Shown: positions 33,351-45,740, counted from the first letter of the stretch. The stretch: 64,000 nucleotides of DNA from Halichoerus grypus (GCF_964656455.1 NC_135722.1:47386628-47450627); one strand, 5' to 3'. Numbers and translations are program-made. Notes: generated by a model not told the origin, from the letters alone.

Positions 33351-34557
33351 TCAGAGGAGATAACATTAGGGGCAGCAAAAACAGTGCATGATGTGAGGGG
33401 GGAAGCATTCTTCCTTTTGAGCTTTCCAGGGTGTCCGCTTCCCACCCCTCCAGCCTCAGACTGCTCCCTGCTCCTTCCTTCCTTCGTTCAGTTTCGTGAG
33501 CCTGCAGTCTGGGCATGTGAGGGGGCGGGGTGCAGATGGGGGTCTGGGTGGTCAGAGAGGAGGCAGCTGAAGTCCAGGAAAAGAAGGGTAGAGGGCATGG
33601 CTGGAGCTGTGGCCTTGGGAATGTGGTGGCTCATCTGAGGTTTCCCAGGGATCAAGATCCCGACTAGAGCCTCTTAGCTGCCAACAGCAGGGCTTGAACT
33701 TCCGGAGTTGAGCCCCAGGGAAGGCAGACTAAAGGTCCTGGCTGCACACCGGGCCTCACCTACCTCCGTCCCAGGGGCCCTTGCTTGCTCTGCCCGAGGC
33801 TTCCCCTGACCCTCCCCTTCCTCTCTGTTGCTGCCCCATGACCGGACCGAGATCCTGGCTTTCCAGGCTCCAAAGGAATGATCTGAAGGCCATGGGCCTG
33901 AGGCAGGCAGGAGCACACCAGGGCAGGGAAGCAGCCAGTCCAGACCTGCCTAGCCACCCATGGGCCAGCTCCTAACCCCTCTGCTTCGTGTGATCTGTCC
34001 TTAAAGAGTTTCTTGGCCCTCCTAGCTCTGGGCCAGTTTTCTTTCTCAGACTGGCTTCCATGAGAGCTTCTGATTCTGGGAAAGAGCTACATATTTCTAC
34101 CTTATCTGTATCTAATGTAGTCTGCCCCCTAATTATATATATAGCTAAGATGGGCCCTGAGAAGAACAGAATCTTTGTGTCTCAGGGCACCTCCGTGTGG
34201 TGCAAAGGAGTCTAAGGTCTTGCCTCTGCAGTGAGCTGACTCTCAGGGGCATCCGTGGGTGGCCACGCTCCTGCCTGGCTGCCCAGGGCCTCGGAACCCA
34301 GCCGGCCCGCTCCATCCTGTCTCAGGGCCACAACCTCTTCTCTGCAGGCCCCACATCCCAGCAGCTGTGCCTTCTCTTACGGGGGGTAAGGCTTTGGATT
34401 CCCTCCGCCAAGAGGAGAGAAACCCCCAGAGCATCAGCCCAGATGCAGGCAGATTTGAAATCTCTCAAATTCGCTAAGAGCAACAGCGGCTGCAGTAGCG
34501 GGTGACAACCTCCTGCAGAGGCAGCTTTCTTTGGCCTTGGGAGGGAGGCAGTGGGTG
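33351..34557 (+). other. LMO1 intron 1, no feature recognised
   Basis: GC-rich intron with scattered short frames; an ATATATA stretch at 34134-34143. Nothing supported. Confidence 0.5.
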
Positions 34558-34695
34558 TGGGCTTTGGATCCCAGTCCTGCTCTGCCTTCCTCTGGTGGTG
34601 AGCTGTCAGGCAAGTCTGGCTCTTCCACCCAGCGCTGTGTGACCCTGGGCCGCACCATGTGTCCTCCCCGAGCCTGTTTCCCCACAGGGAAACTA
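34558..34695 (+). mobile_element. MIR SINE, + strand
   Basis: 'ggctttggatcccagtcctgctctgcc...gctgtgtgaccctgggccgc...gcctgtttccccacaggg' follows the MIR order. Confidence 0.75.
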
Positions 34696-35870
34696 GGGCC
34701 CAGAGCGGCCTCCCTGCCCCTTGCGCAGAACTCAGATGGGAGACTATGTTTGCGTGAGTTTGGCCCGTGGGACAGCACTGTGCCCACCCGAGGAGTAGTT
34801 AGTGAGAACGTGGTGGCTGCATAAAGGGAAGGGTAGCTTCCACCCCTTACCCCTGAGGGGTCCCCTCAGCCCCAGGACCTGTAGGACTTCGGAGAAGTTT
34901 GGAGAAGCTGGGTTTCCCTTAAGGGGCTGCTTCCTGAGACAAGCAGCCCATGATGAAGCCATGAAGACTCATGGAACCAGGCTCATGCCTAGAACCCGGG
35001 CTTATGTCCTCTCGTCCCCATGGCACAGACCTCCTCCTCTAGTGACCAGAGCTGTCCTGTCCCCTCCTTGGGGCTGGTCTGTGTGCTGAGATGAGGCCTG
35101 AGGTGCCCGAGCTTTCAACCTCCAGCCTCAGCGTGGCGGGGCGTGCCTGTCACGGCGCGGGCCTGGCGCCCCCTGTTGGCCAGGGTGCTTCATCTTCTTG
35201 AGTCACCCTCTCAGATGAGCCGCAAAGGAAGCGGTCCTGAGCCTGGGCACTGTGTGCGCGCTCTTCCTCCAGCAGTATTCGGTATTCGTTTCACCCAGAG
35301 GTAGCCTTGCCCAGTTCCTCCCTGGCCTCCATAGCCTGGATCCAAGCCTGCACACCCCTGTCCCAGGGGGGCTCCCAGGCTCTGGGAGAGGGCAGCACTC
35401 CTTAGCTGAGCCTGGGCTGGGAGCCTGGAGGGCCTCACTGTGATCTTATTCATTATGCACATAGCCTAACTCGTGGTACCCAATGTGGGACAAGCTCAAG
35501 GTCTGAGAGAGGCACCCTCCCCCATGGGCACGCACAATTTGTGCGTAGGGCATAGGCCTCCGAAGATGCAGAAATTGCAACAAAAGACAAAACGTGAATG
35601 CAGTGGTGGAAGCAGACAGATCAGAGGAGAGTGGTGGATCCCTGGGAAGCAGGGCTGGAAAAGTGGGTTCAGCCAGATTTCTGGATGGGGGGACAAGGAA
35701 GGCAGGCAAGGGGATGCTCTGGGGAGCAGCCAACAGGAGATGGGGGGAGCAGGGCCTGACTTCCCTGCGAGGGCTGACTGCTGCACCTCCCAGGCACCCT
35801 CCCCTGACCCTAGGACTCGACCTTCTTTTCAGCTGGTTTCTCCTGTTCTCAAAGGGGTGTTTGTTTTGTT
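34696..35870 (+). other. LMO1 intron 1 around a CTCF-like site
   Basis: GC-rich intron. Apart from the CTCF-like motif at 35165-35179 and nearby CpGs (35130-35170), nothing is recognised. Confidence 0.5.
35165..35179 (-). promoter_or_regulatory. Candidate CTCF site, - orientation (intron 1)
   Basis: The minus strand reads CCAACAGGGGGCGCC, 14 of 15 positions of the CTCF core. It sits in a short CpG-containing stretch and is convergent to the site at 19196. Confidence 0.5.
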
Positions 35871-36430
35871 TTGCTTTCTAATGGCTTTATTGAGATGTTT
35901 TTAAATGTATAATTCAGTGGTTTTTTATGTTTTAAAATGTATAATTCAGTGGTTTTTAGTGTATTCACAGTTGTGCAACCATCCCCTCTACCTAATTCAA
36001 GAACATTTCCGTCACCCTGAAAAGAAACTTCATACCCATTAGCAGTCACTCCCCATCCCTGCCGCCCCCCCCGCCCCGGCAACCACAGATCTATTTTCTG
36101 TCTCTGTGGATTTGCCTGTTCTGAACTTTTCATATAAGTGAAATCATACAACATGTGGTATTTGTGGCTGACTTTTTTCCTAGCCTGACATTTTCAAGGT
36201 TCATCCATGTTGTAGCATGAATCAGTACTTCCCTTTTATGACCAACTAATATTCCATTGTGTGTACATATCACATTTCATTTATCCACGCATCCTTTTTA
36301 GCTATTGCAAGTAATGCTGATACGAACATTCGTATACAAGATTTTGTGTGGGCACATGTTTTTACTTTTTCTTGGGTATATGCTTAGGAGTGGAATTGCC
36401 GGGTCATATGGGAACTCCCTGTGTAGGGAT
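35871..36430 (-). mobile_element. LINE-1 3' remnant, minus strand
   Basis: 'gttcatccatgttgtagcatgaatcagtacttcc', 'gggtatatgcttaggagtggaattgccgggtcatatgg' are complements of L1 ORF2 3' sequence. An approximately 30-base local duplication ('aaatgtataattcagtgg') lies at 35898-35957. Confidence 0.82.
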
Positions 36431-36539
36431 ATGTGTTTTTCATTTCAAATAAGCAGTGCCTGAGTATTTCAGAGAGAAATCCTTGGCTGTCTGAGCTTCC
36501 TTGCCTGGCCCCTCCTGGGCTGCTAAGGTTCAGGGGAAC

Positions 36540-36840
36540 CGTGGGTAAGTCCTTTCCCCTGCTGGCTTCAGTTTTCTGATCTGTGACATGGGGTTCTCAG
36601 GGATCCCTGCTCACCTTAAGGGCCTTTGTTAGTACTTGTTACTTCCATAGCATGTCAGGGATTGCAAAGCATTCTGCTGCTGTTAGCTACTTCGGTTCCT
36701 TAGCCCTGTGAGTTGGGTGTCATGTTCCCATTTTGCTGACGGGGAAGGCAAAGCTCAGAGAGGCCAAAGGACCCGACTGAGGTTACATTGTGGGCCAATG
36801 ACAGAGCCTGACCTTGACCCTGGACTCATCAGAGTCCAGC
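36540..36840. mobile_element. MIR fragments, both orientations
   Basis: A + strand piece at about 36540-36620 ('cttcagttttctgatctgtgacatgggg') and a minus-strand piece at about 36695-36840 ('cccattttgctgacggggaaggcaaagctcagagagg'). Confidence 0.65.
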
Positions 36841-37004
36841 TCCCTTGCCTGAACTCCTGCCTCACGTGTGTCTCTGGGTGAGGCCGGGCTCTACACTCCG
36901 GAAAGGCCTGCCTGAACCACCACCACGTTTCATGCCCCATCCTGGGCACTGGGAAATGAGGCCCCAGACGTGGCCCGGTGAGGGCTCCGAGGTAGAACGG
37001 TGCT

Positions 37005-37150
37005 ATATGAATAAGGACTCGGCAAAAGTCCACTTTATAGCTGTGTGTCTTTGGCTAAGTCGCTCCACCTCTGTGAGCCTCAATTTCCCCAACCATAAAA
37101 TTGGAACTGTAATTGCTACTCCTCGCACTGGGGAATGTGCTGAGATGCTG
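37005..37150 (+). mobile_element. MIR SINE, + strand
   Basis: 'agctgtgtgtctttggctaagtcgctccacctctgtgagcctcaatttccccaac' is the MIR core and 3' half. Confidence 0.75.
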
Positions 37151-37534
37151 TATATGAAGGGGCAAGTGTGCCTCCAGGAAAACAGAAGGTGTAACCTACA
37201 CCCTTAGCGCAGGTGGAGAGCTTGGAGAGGGTACAGAGTCTTGCTGGACCATGGAGAAGTGGCTGGGCGGTTCAGGACCGATGCTAAGGAGGAGACATCA
37301 CCTGGGCTGGCCAGGAAGGTGAGAGGTGGGCGGTCTCCCGGGCAGGCCCAGTGTTCCCCAGCCTGGGGCTGCCAGAAATCAGGAGGGGTTTCCGGGGGAC
37401 TCAAGAAAGAGCTCCCGCCTCCAGGAGAGTGTGTAGACAGGCCCTGCTGGTGCCCCCAATCCTCTCCCTGAGCCGGGCCCGTAGATGCCTGAGAGGGGGG
37501 GCTTGCATGACTGCCTTACTTACCCCGAGTGGTA

Positions 37535-37960
37535 ATAAAACACTTTAAATTTATTGTGACATTTGGATTTAATTAAAAAGTACACACTTAGGGAAGTAGA
37601 ACATAATGGGGAGAGAGGCAGGGTGGCTTTTCCCCTCCTTTCTTCCCCAAACTAATTAGCGTTGTATTTTAAATTGTTTATGTGCCGCTAATCATCGTAA
37701 TAAATCATTTATACTGAAAAAGACACACTCGGCTGTGCCCGCCGCGCGGGTTCCGCTCGCCGGGCTCTATCGCGAACAAATTGATCTGGAAGTGAATTTA
37801 TTAACCACTGGGGAAGAAATCATTAGTGCTTTCTCTAAACATTCCCCAGGTACGCTTTATTGCTGCAGTTTATGCTGTAACTAAAAGGAGCATTACCCAG
37901 GCCCATGTTGTAATTTCCTTGCAGAGCTGGCAGCCCACTCCCAAGCTGGAGGGCGGGAGG
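37535..37960. promoter_or_regulatory. Putative conserved intronic element with a nested CpG patch
   Basis: An AT-rich block with many TAAT/ATTA motifs (e.g. GCTAATCATCGTAATAAATC around 37687) and a small CpG-dense patch at 37739-37774. It has no repeat signature. The mixture resembles developmental enhancers. Conservation needs alignment. Confidence 0.48.
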
Positions 37961-40234
37961 GGTGGGGAGCCCTGGCCTCCTCTCCCATATGTGGTCCGGC
38001 AACCCCAGCCCTTTCCCTGTGCTCCTCATTCCAAAAGGGGCTCCGGGCTCCCTGGGAGGTCTCTGTGGGCCCAAGGCTTCAGCCACCCCTTCTGTCGTCT
38101 CTCAGCTGAAGAGTAGTAGTTCACAGTCACTCGTGTTTATGTCTCAGGAGCGTGGCTTAAAGGAACAGTGGCCTGAGATTCAGAGAACTGGGGAGCAGGG
38201 GTTGTGAGGTCATTGGGGCCAGAGAGGCTTGTCATGGACCTGCTTCTCCACCCAGAGATGGAGAAGCCATCAGTGGTGGGCCGATCGTACCCTTGGAGGA
38301 ACAAATGTGGCTGAGCAGGGACCCAGGCAGGAGCAGGGGGACCACAGCTGAGGCTGCCAGGAGCGTCCTCTGCCGGCCCGAGCCTCCAAGGCCTTCTTCC
38401 TACTACGGGCCTGGGGGCCTTTTCCAGGGTTTGGCTGAGCAGTCTGTTCTGCTCAGCTGCCTGATGAGGCCTGCTGCCTGGTGTGTCCCTGTCCATCTCA
38501 CCATGCCAGGCCCAGAACGATACTCAGCACTCCACGATTGTCAGCTCCTTGGTGGCAGACACCATGCCTTAGATGATACGGCCTGCGGCAGCCACACCAG
38601 CTCACCCGGCAGCCAGCTTGCCCTACCGACTCACATGCAGGATACTTTCTTTCCCTTTGCGCTGGGGGCTGCAGACCACTCTGACTTCACGGGGCCTGCT
38701 CTCCAAGACACACACTCACAGCAAGCTTTCTCCCACCCGGTTTCTGGAAGGGAAATCCACTTCTGAACCAAGATCTCTCTGGGAGCCCGTGGCTGGTCTA
38801 AGATGCAAACCCTGCCTGTCCGACTCCCAAGGTCTTCTTCTAAATGGCTTCATCCACTGGTGACCCACAAGCCTCCTCAACCAGGTTGGGAGGGGGACAG
38901 GGATCTGGCCCACACAGGCCTTGCCTTCAGCTTCTTTCAGCCAGGTCTACAAAGGAGGGTGGAGCAGCCCCCAGGGTCTCAACAAGAAGCCTCAACAGGC
39001 ACCCCAGAGGTAGTGCTGGGTCAGCAAGAGCCAAAGGGGCTCCTGTCCTTGTGACCCTTGGGGGCGGGGCACTTGTCCTCCCTTCCCTCGGCCAGCCGGT
39101 GGCTAGCAGATAAGTTCTGGATGCTTCGAGAAGGAAGCAGAACCCAGCATCTGGCTAGGCTGAGCCTGCCTGGAGGGTCCCCTCCTTGTGTCTGGAGAAC
39201 ACATTTAAAAGTTTGAATTCAAAATTGATTTTGAAGGGCCCTAATCTCTGATCCCCTGGCGCTCACGGTGTGTCTGCAGCTCCTGCCAGACTCTCGTTTT
39301 CTGGTTCAGCGCGTTAGTGCTCATGTCCCTGATGGCTGTGAAATTGAGACTCGTCTGAGAGTCCATGCCCTCCTCCTCCTCTGCAGAGATTGCAGGCCCC
39401 TTGGGAGCCCTGTTTCGTTAGATGGGTGATGTGGGCTTTGCGGGTGCCCAGGGAGCAGCTGAGTTGCTGTCTGGGGAACACAGCTTCCAGACGCTTCCCC
39501 GCTGATTCCCCACAGCTGTGCAGCTCCAAGCAGCATCCTGTCAAGGGGCCTGGGGGCTTGCTTCAGCAGCCCAGGATAGGATAGGGTTTAGTGGAGGCTA
39601 CAGATGAGAAAGGCTTGGGCCTGGGGTTCTTCTGTAGTAATCTTCGGGGGCTTTTTCTTCCCATTGGCCCCCAGAGGCTCAGACTTGGCTGGGAGGGGAG
39701 AGTGGTCACACCCCTAAGCCAAAAGGACCCTCAGGTGGGGAGTAGGGGAGGCTAGGTCTGTGCCAGGGGAGGTGGGGTGCCTAGGCCACAGGCACAAAGG
39801 GAAAGACTGAGCTGCTGAGGTTACACGGATGACTGAACTTTGGGGCTCTACCTCCACCCCCTGAGGATTGGGATGGAGTATTTATGTGCAAAGGGACATT
39901 CAGAGGGGGACTTCATTCCTCACAGGTCTGCAGGGGTTGAAGAAGAGGATTGCTGTCCCTTGATCTAGGGGTAGAGGGTTTATATTTGCAAAAGAGCTGT
40001 CATTTCTCAGTTGGAGCCCTGGGCTGGGCGTCTCATAGTTCCAGACTGAGGATGGCAGGACCTAGGCACTGCCACAGTTAGCTCTGCTTTGGCAGAGCCA
40101 CAGAGCTCTAGATGCCTAGCGGGGTGCGGCGTGGGGCAGCAACACGCCCGATCAAGGCTCCCATCTCCGGGGAGCCTGCCTATCTGCATCAGTCCCCTCT
40201 GGCCAGCAGACTCTTACCAATAATATCTGGATAG
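37961..40234 (+). other. LMO1 intron 1, no feature recognised
   Basis: GC-rich unique-looking intron; a possible L2 piece near 38515-38580 is too short to call. No exon, RNA gene or clear regulatory block. Confidence 0.5.
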
Positions 40235-41130
40235 ATTCTGCTCCGTCTCTTTATTCATTAACTGAACTGATAGTTAAAAAGGGCTCAGTGCTGGAGACAC
40301 AGTGGATGAATAAGACAGGACTCCCAAAATAGGCCTTTGTGGCACTTTCATTCTCATGAGAGAGACCGATCATTTGTCGTAAGTACAATCACACAAAAAA
40401 AGTAAAACAATTACAAATTATGTTTAAAAACTGAGAAGGAAGTGACCAGGGAGTCATTTCGGTAAGGAAATAAGGTGATCGAGGAAAGCCTCTTTGAGGA
40501 AGTGACATTTAAGCTGAAGTCCAAGGATGAGAAGGAGCCAGCCACATGAAGAGGCAAAGAAGGGTATTCTGGGAAGGGGGGGGGACAGCATGTGCAAAGG
40601 CCCTGAGGCAGGAGGGAGATCTGGAATGTGGGTGGCACACAGTATGGGAGGTGGAGGCAGGGGCCAGACCGCATGAGGATATCATAGGCTTGTTGAAGAG
40701 GGTGGATGTTATTCTCAGCCCACTGGAAATTATGGAAGGGTTTCAAGCTGAGCAGTGACCTGGCCTACTTTGTTTTGAAACATTTCTGTAGCTGCTATGC
40801 GAAGAATGGATTGTAGCTAGTAGACATGAGAGGCTGGTAGGGAGCTATGCCGATAGTGTGGTGAAAGATGGTGGTGGCTCTGGAAATGGACGTGAGAGGC
40901 AGGCTGGGGAGTGGCAGTCAGCAGGCGAGAGGGAGTGAGGATGATGGAAGATCTGAGGGTGACCCTGAGTCTCTGGCCTGAACATCTGGGTGGGTGACAG
41001 TGTTAGTGTGATGAGGGGAAGCCTGGGGTACGGGGACAGGAGCCGGGTTTCGGGGAGGAGAGGTAGAGTCCCGTTTTGGACCTATTGCTTTTGAGGTGTG
41101 TCTGGGACTTACAGAAACAACCAGAGAACT
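40235..41130. repeat. Old interspersed repeat, fragment D of the recurrent family (longest)
   Basis: Runs from 'tattcattaactgaactgatag...gtgctggagacacagtggatgaataagac' through 'atgtgcaaaggccctgaggcagg' to 'ccgttttggacctattgc'. The most complete copy, linking the segments seen separately in fragments A, C, E, F and G. Confidence 0.65.
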
Positions 41131-41779
41131 GGAAGAGAATGCCTGCACTCATCCTGCAGGTAACTATGCAGTTAGCTGAAGCATCATTCCCCTGACGGAC
41201 TCCAAAGAACACCTGCAGCTTCTAACGTTTCTAAGTCCCCCTCACCGAAGAACGGCAGAAACGGCGTGCCTCTGGAGAGCAGGTTCCATTTGCACCTGCT
41301 CGAGTGCATCATCCAGGCCCCTGCAAGGTCTAGACTGGGTCCCCTAAAGCCACCACCAGACACCAGGCTTTGCTGGGTTTGGCTTCCCTCAACAGCGAGG
41401 GCCGATGAGATGTGCGAGGAAACTCCTCAGCCCCTTCAACTCCAGACACTCGAGGGTCACTGCAGGGTCAGGCTTTAGGACACATCATTCCGAAGGAGGT
41501 TTGAGCCCCCAAAACGTGCTGCAAAAATACACCTTCATAGGAAATGGCTCCTCTGGGGGGCACTGGGGCCCAGAGGCCTGTCCTGCCCTGATGTACCCCA
41601 CAAGGGGTCTTTAGAACTTTCTTCTTTTGCAAGGACCAGATTGGGTCCAAGCAGAAGTTCACTTTCCCCACTGCTTAGGAAAAAGATGATGCCATTCTGC
41701 CTCTGGCAGGGAGATAGAGCAGGAAGGGGGTGGGGCCAGCCGCCTGGGTCCCAAGCCCCCACTTGGCCACTCCCAGGCT
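41131..41779 (+). other. LMO1 intron 1, no feature recognised
   Basis: Unique-looking intron; nothing supported. Confidence 0.5.
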
Positions 41780-41890
41780 TGCCCTTGGGCAGGTTGTGTG
41801 ACTTCTCTGACCTCTGGGTCATCAGGAAGATGAGAGTTAGCGAGTGTAAAGCACTGGGCACAGAGTGGGCAATAAAGGCTATTGTCATGC
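41780..41890 (+). mobile_element. MIR SINE, + strand
   Basis: 'gcaggttgtgtgacttctctgacctctgggtcatcaggaagatgag' then 'gtaaagcactgggcacagagtgggcaataaa' is a MIR 3' half. Confidence 0.7.
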
Positions 41891-42579
41891 AGTTGGACGT
41901 GACCATAGCGGCTGCAGGTGTATGGGGACAGCATTGGATGGTGCTTCTGCCTGCCCTGCTGTGGCGGACTGTGGAAACCGGAAGGGACCTAACACTTTAG
42001 AGAAGGCAATTATTGCTGGACCTCCTTTCAGCTGCTTACCCTGAGCTGGGCCCCACTCTAGGTCCCCCTCCCTCCCCTCTTCCCTCATTCACGCACCAGC
42101 CCCTGGCTGTTGATTGAGAGCCCCCCCAGCAATTGGGGTCTGGGTCTGGAGCCCCCAGCCCTCCCCTCACAGCTCGGCCTACCTCCCTGAGGACATGTGC
42201 CGTCTCAAGGCTTCTTTGTCCCTCTCCCGGCTGCGATGCCAACATCTTAGGTCTGCCTCTACTCGGCCCTTCTGGTCCCCATCCCCTTTCTGGCCCCGCT
42301 TCGAAGCCCTTCCGAGGTCCCACAGCAGCTGTAGCTTCTGTGGGACCGCCAGCTGAGCAGAAGTGGCCTGTGACCCACCAGACCATGTGGACTGTGCCCT
42401 GCCTGGGCCATCATTTCTCCTGTTCTTATCCCAGGCCCTGCTCTAGGCATGCCCCCGGCCCTCACCCCAGATCGTTCTGGCATCGAGGCCACACAGGGGG
42501 ACCCAGACACCGCCCCAGTGAGCCTTCCTCAACCCGTCTGTGCAGAGAAGCCATGGGCCGTGGGCTGGATGAGAACCTG
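41891..42579 (+). other. LMO1 intron 1, no feature recognised
   Basis: GC-rich intron between MIR copies; the open frames overlap on both strands without family resemblance. Confidence 0.5.
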
Positions 42580-42780
42580 ATCTCCGGAGTCCGCCAGGGG
42601 GGAATTCAGTCCCTGCCCTGCGGCCTCCTAGTTGTGTGACCTTGGATAAGGGCTTGAACGTCCCTAGGCCTCTGCTTCCTCGTCTGTTGAATGGGGGTCA
42701 TCATTAGGACGCCAGAGTGAATCTGAGGATTCCCTGAGATCACGGGTGTCGTGAGTGCTGAGTAAACGGTGGGTTTTATG
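42580..42780 (+). mobile_element. MIR SINE, + strand
   Basis: 'cctagttgtgtgaccttggataagggcttgaacgtccctaggcctctgcttcctcgtctgttgaatggggg' is a clear MIR core. Confidence 0.8.
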
Positions 42781-42829
42781 AAGAGGCGTCCAAAGTCCTG
42801 GCCGAGGGGTGCCCATCTCAGTTCTTTAT

Positions 42830-43345
42830 TTTTTTCTTGGAGGTGTAATGTGTATGCAGTAAAATGCACACATCTCAAATGTTCAGTCCAATGAGCTTCT
42901 GCGTTTACGTGCACCCCTTTAAACACCACCCAGATCAAGACTGGGACATTTCCAGTTCTTCACCGGGCTTCCTCACACCTCCTGCCAGGTGATAATACAC
43001 ACCATTATTCTGACATTTCTCGGCGCAGATCGGTTTTGCCTGTTTGTGTGATACATATAAATGGAATGATACAGTATATACCTTGTGTCTGGCTTCTTTC
43101 AACATTATTCCATCTGATTCATCCATGTTGTAGGTGTATCCGTGATTCCGTCTTTTTCGTGGCTGTGTGTTATTCCATTGTGTGAGTGCACGATAGTGTA
43201 TCATCCATTTTACTGTTGATGGGCATTTGTGGTGTTTGCATTTGGGGCTGTTATGAAGAAAACTGCTCTGGACATCCTTGTATATCCCCTCTGGTGGGCA
43301 TAAGCTGTCATTGCTGGTGGGGGTAAACCTAGGAAGAGAATTGTT
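42830..43345 (-). mobile_element. LINE-1 3' remnant, minus strand
   Basis: 'ttattccatctgattcatccatgttgtagg' and 'gtgtgttattccattgtgtgag' are L1 ORF2 3' complements; degraded. Confidence 0.75.
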
Positions 43346-43379
43346 GGATCATAAGACATAGATCATTTTTCTTAGCTGA

Positions 43380-43584
43380 ATTTTTTTTAAAGATTTATTT
43401 ATTTGTCAGAAAGAATGAGAGAGAGGATGAGAGAGAACGCTCACAAGCAGGGGGAGCGCCAGGCAGAGGGTTAAGCAGGCTCCCCGCTGAGCAAGGAGCC
43501 TGAAGCGGGACTCGATCCCAGGAGCCTGGGATCATGACCTGAGCCGAAGGTAGATGCTTAACCGACTGAGCCACTCAGGCGTCC
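43380..43584 (-). mobile_element. CAN SINE, minus strand
   Basis: 'ttttaaagatttatttatttgtcagaaag' to 'gagccactcaggcgtc'. Flanked by CTTAGCTGA at 43371-43379 and 43585-43593, a target-site duplication. Confidence 0.92.
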
Positions 43585-43629
43585 CTTAGCTGATTTTTTT
43601 AAGCCGCTATATCAAACAGTGTACTTCAT

Positions 43630-43740
43630 GTCCATTCATTTAATCCTCAGAGTAATTCTTTAAAGTGGGCTGTCCTCATTTAGCAGGTAGGGAAATTGAG
43701 GCAGAGCTGGGAAGTGATGGAGCCAAAGTTCAAGCCGAGG
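43630..43740 (-). mobile_element. MIR SINE, minus strand
   Basis: 'atttaatcctcagagtaattctttaaagtgggctgtcctcatttagcaggtagggaaattgaggca' matches the MIR complement. Confidence 0.7.
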
Positions 43741-44029
43741 CCGTCTGTCTGCAGGGCCCACAGTCTTTGGGTCTACACCACCTGCCTCTTCTCCCAGACC
43801 CCCTTGAAGGGACAGTGCCAGAGCCAAAGGGGCCAGTCCTCCAGTGAGCTGGCCGCCACCCCCAGCGTCCCTCCCCTGGCCCAGTGGGGAGTTGGAGGCC
43901 ACGGGAGCCCGACTCTTCTCCCTCATCTCACGCGATGAGCACACCACCTGCGAAGGGGTGCGCGGAGGGGTGGTAATGAACGTGCTCTAGGTGGCTGTAG
44001 CCTCGCGTTTCAACAGTTGTTCTCGTTGG

Positions 44030-44280
44030 CTTTTGATTCCAAATGAGTAGGAAATGCTATTAGTTCAGGCCTCGCCTGCCGCATGGCAAGGCCCTGGGAT
44101 AGGAGTGCAGTGAGACGAGAAATTGTGGAGATAAAACTGGTGTGAAATGGAGGCCTTCTCACAAGGCTGGATGTGTCCGTGCGAAATGAAGTTACTTCTG
44201 AGAAAACGAGATTTAAAGAGATTCTGCAGAATTAGATTACACTTTCAAATTTCCTTATTAAACAGGATTGATGCCATGGA
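44030..44280. promoter_or_regulatory. Putative conserved intronic element
   Basis: Non-repeat intronic block with AGATAA at 44129-44134 and an AT-rich 3' half (ATTAGATTACACTTT). Candidate enhancer; low certainty. Confidence 0.35.
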
Positions 44281-44639
44281 GGGGCCGCTGGCTGGCTCTG
44301 TTTGGGACCCTACTCTGCCGTTCTAGGCCCAGGCGCGGGCCCATGTGGGCGCAAGCACCTTGCACGTTGGCCGCGACCCAGATTCCCCAAGCCCGCAGAC
44401 CCCACCCCGCCCCCAGCGGCTGGAGAGGGGATGCGATATGTGGGGCGGCCTTTCTGGAGAAGCACCAGCGCTCCCATGGGTCATCTCGGGTAAAACCCAG
44501 GGGCTCTCGCTCTTCCATCTCCTTGGGAAGGTGGTGTTGAGAACAGGGGCACCAGGCCTCTTACTCGTGGGTTTTGCTCAAATCAGAGCTTGATTTTGAG
44601 CTACGATCTACTTTCTGGAAATGTTGTTTTTAAAAGGCA

Positions 44640-44860
44640 GTAAAGGTGCATGTGACTGCTTGTGCATAAATGTGTGTAATGAGCACGCCCATCACGCGTG
44701 CGCTCGGATGCGTGGATGTGTCTGAGCACTGTGCTGGGTTGTGGAATAAACCACACGGTCCCCCCTCTAGTGGACCCAGCCTACATGCATGTGATTACGT
44801 GTCCCCACACAAGTATCCGTGCGCTGCTGTGCGAGTCCTGCGTCCGTGTTGCTCTCTGTT
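44640..44860. repeat. Degenerate TG/CG-rich alternating tract
   Basis: Loose TGTG/GCGTG text around 44648-44725 and 44785-44855. Purine-pyrimidine alternation suggests an old decayed TG repeat. No gene. Confidence 0.4.
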
Positions 44861-44934
44861 TTAACGCCTCCCTCCTGGGTCCGCGAGCACAGGAGGTTCC
44901 CGGCACACATTCCCTGACCGCACAGCCGATCAAG

Positions 44935-45110
44935 CCAGTGCTTGGGCCCTGGAGACAGCCGGCCAGGATTCAAATCCCAGCTCTGTCCCGTACCAACGCT
45001 GTGACCCCTGACAGGCTGGAACCTTCCTTGGGTCCTGTTGGTAAACTGGGAATAATAATAATAACGGTATCTATCTCACAAGGCTGCTGTAAGCCAAGCA
45101 CTAAGAAGCT
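44935..45110 (+). mobile_element. MIR SINE, + strand
   Basis: 'ggccaggattcaaatcccagctctgtcccgtaccaacgctgtgacccctgac' and 'aataataataataacggtatctatctcacaaggctgctgt' follow the MIR consensus order. Confidence 0.78.
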
Positions 45111-45594
45111 GAGCCCTGCTAGCTCAGTCAGCCTTATCTCCTGACAAGTTGCCCTTAGCCCTGGGGGAGCCCAGCTTCTGCCCTGGGTGGCCGTGCTGTG
45201 GTGTGGAGAAGCACTACTAGGACACTTACAGAGATGACGAGAAATGCCAAGGTGACACCCGCCCGCAGCCCCCAAGGAGCCTGCCCTGAGCTGCCACAGT
45301 GATCTCTTCCCACCTGCTTGCCTGTCATCCAGGCGGGGCTGCTTCCTTCTACGCACGTCCGCCATGACCACGGGACTGCCCTTCAGGTCACACTGGACTC
45401 TAGCCGGTGCCTGTGTGACTTTAACCAGGGTGGCACACTCAAATCCGTGTATTTGCCTCAAAGTTCGTGATCGTCACTAGCTGAGGGACCTGAGATGGAG
45501 CTGTGACTAAGGTCATCCCTTCCCCTGTGCCAGATGGGGTGACACTAATCAGAGCTAACTGTTGACTGCCGGGTCCAGTCAGTCCTGAGCACGT

Positions 45595-45740
45595 CACATA
45601 GATTTACTCCCTTATTCCTCATGGCAACTCTATGAGATGTGGACTGTTTTCATACTCATTTTACAATAAAGAAAACTGAAGCACAGAGGAATTAAAGTCA
45701 CACCACCAAATGTGTCACAAACCCAGATTGAAGGATACTC
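45595..45740 (-). mobile_element. MIR SINE, minus strand
   Basis: 'cattttacaataaagaaaactgaagcacagaggaattaaagtcacacc' is a MIR complement. Confidence 0.7.
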
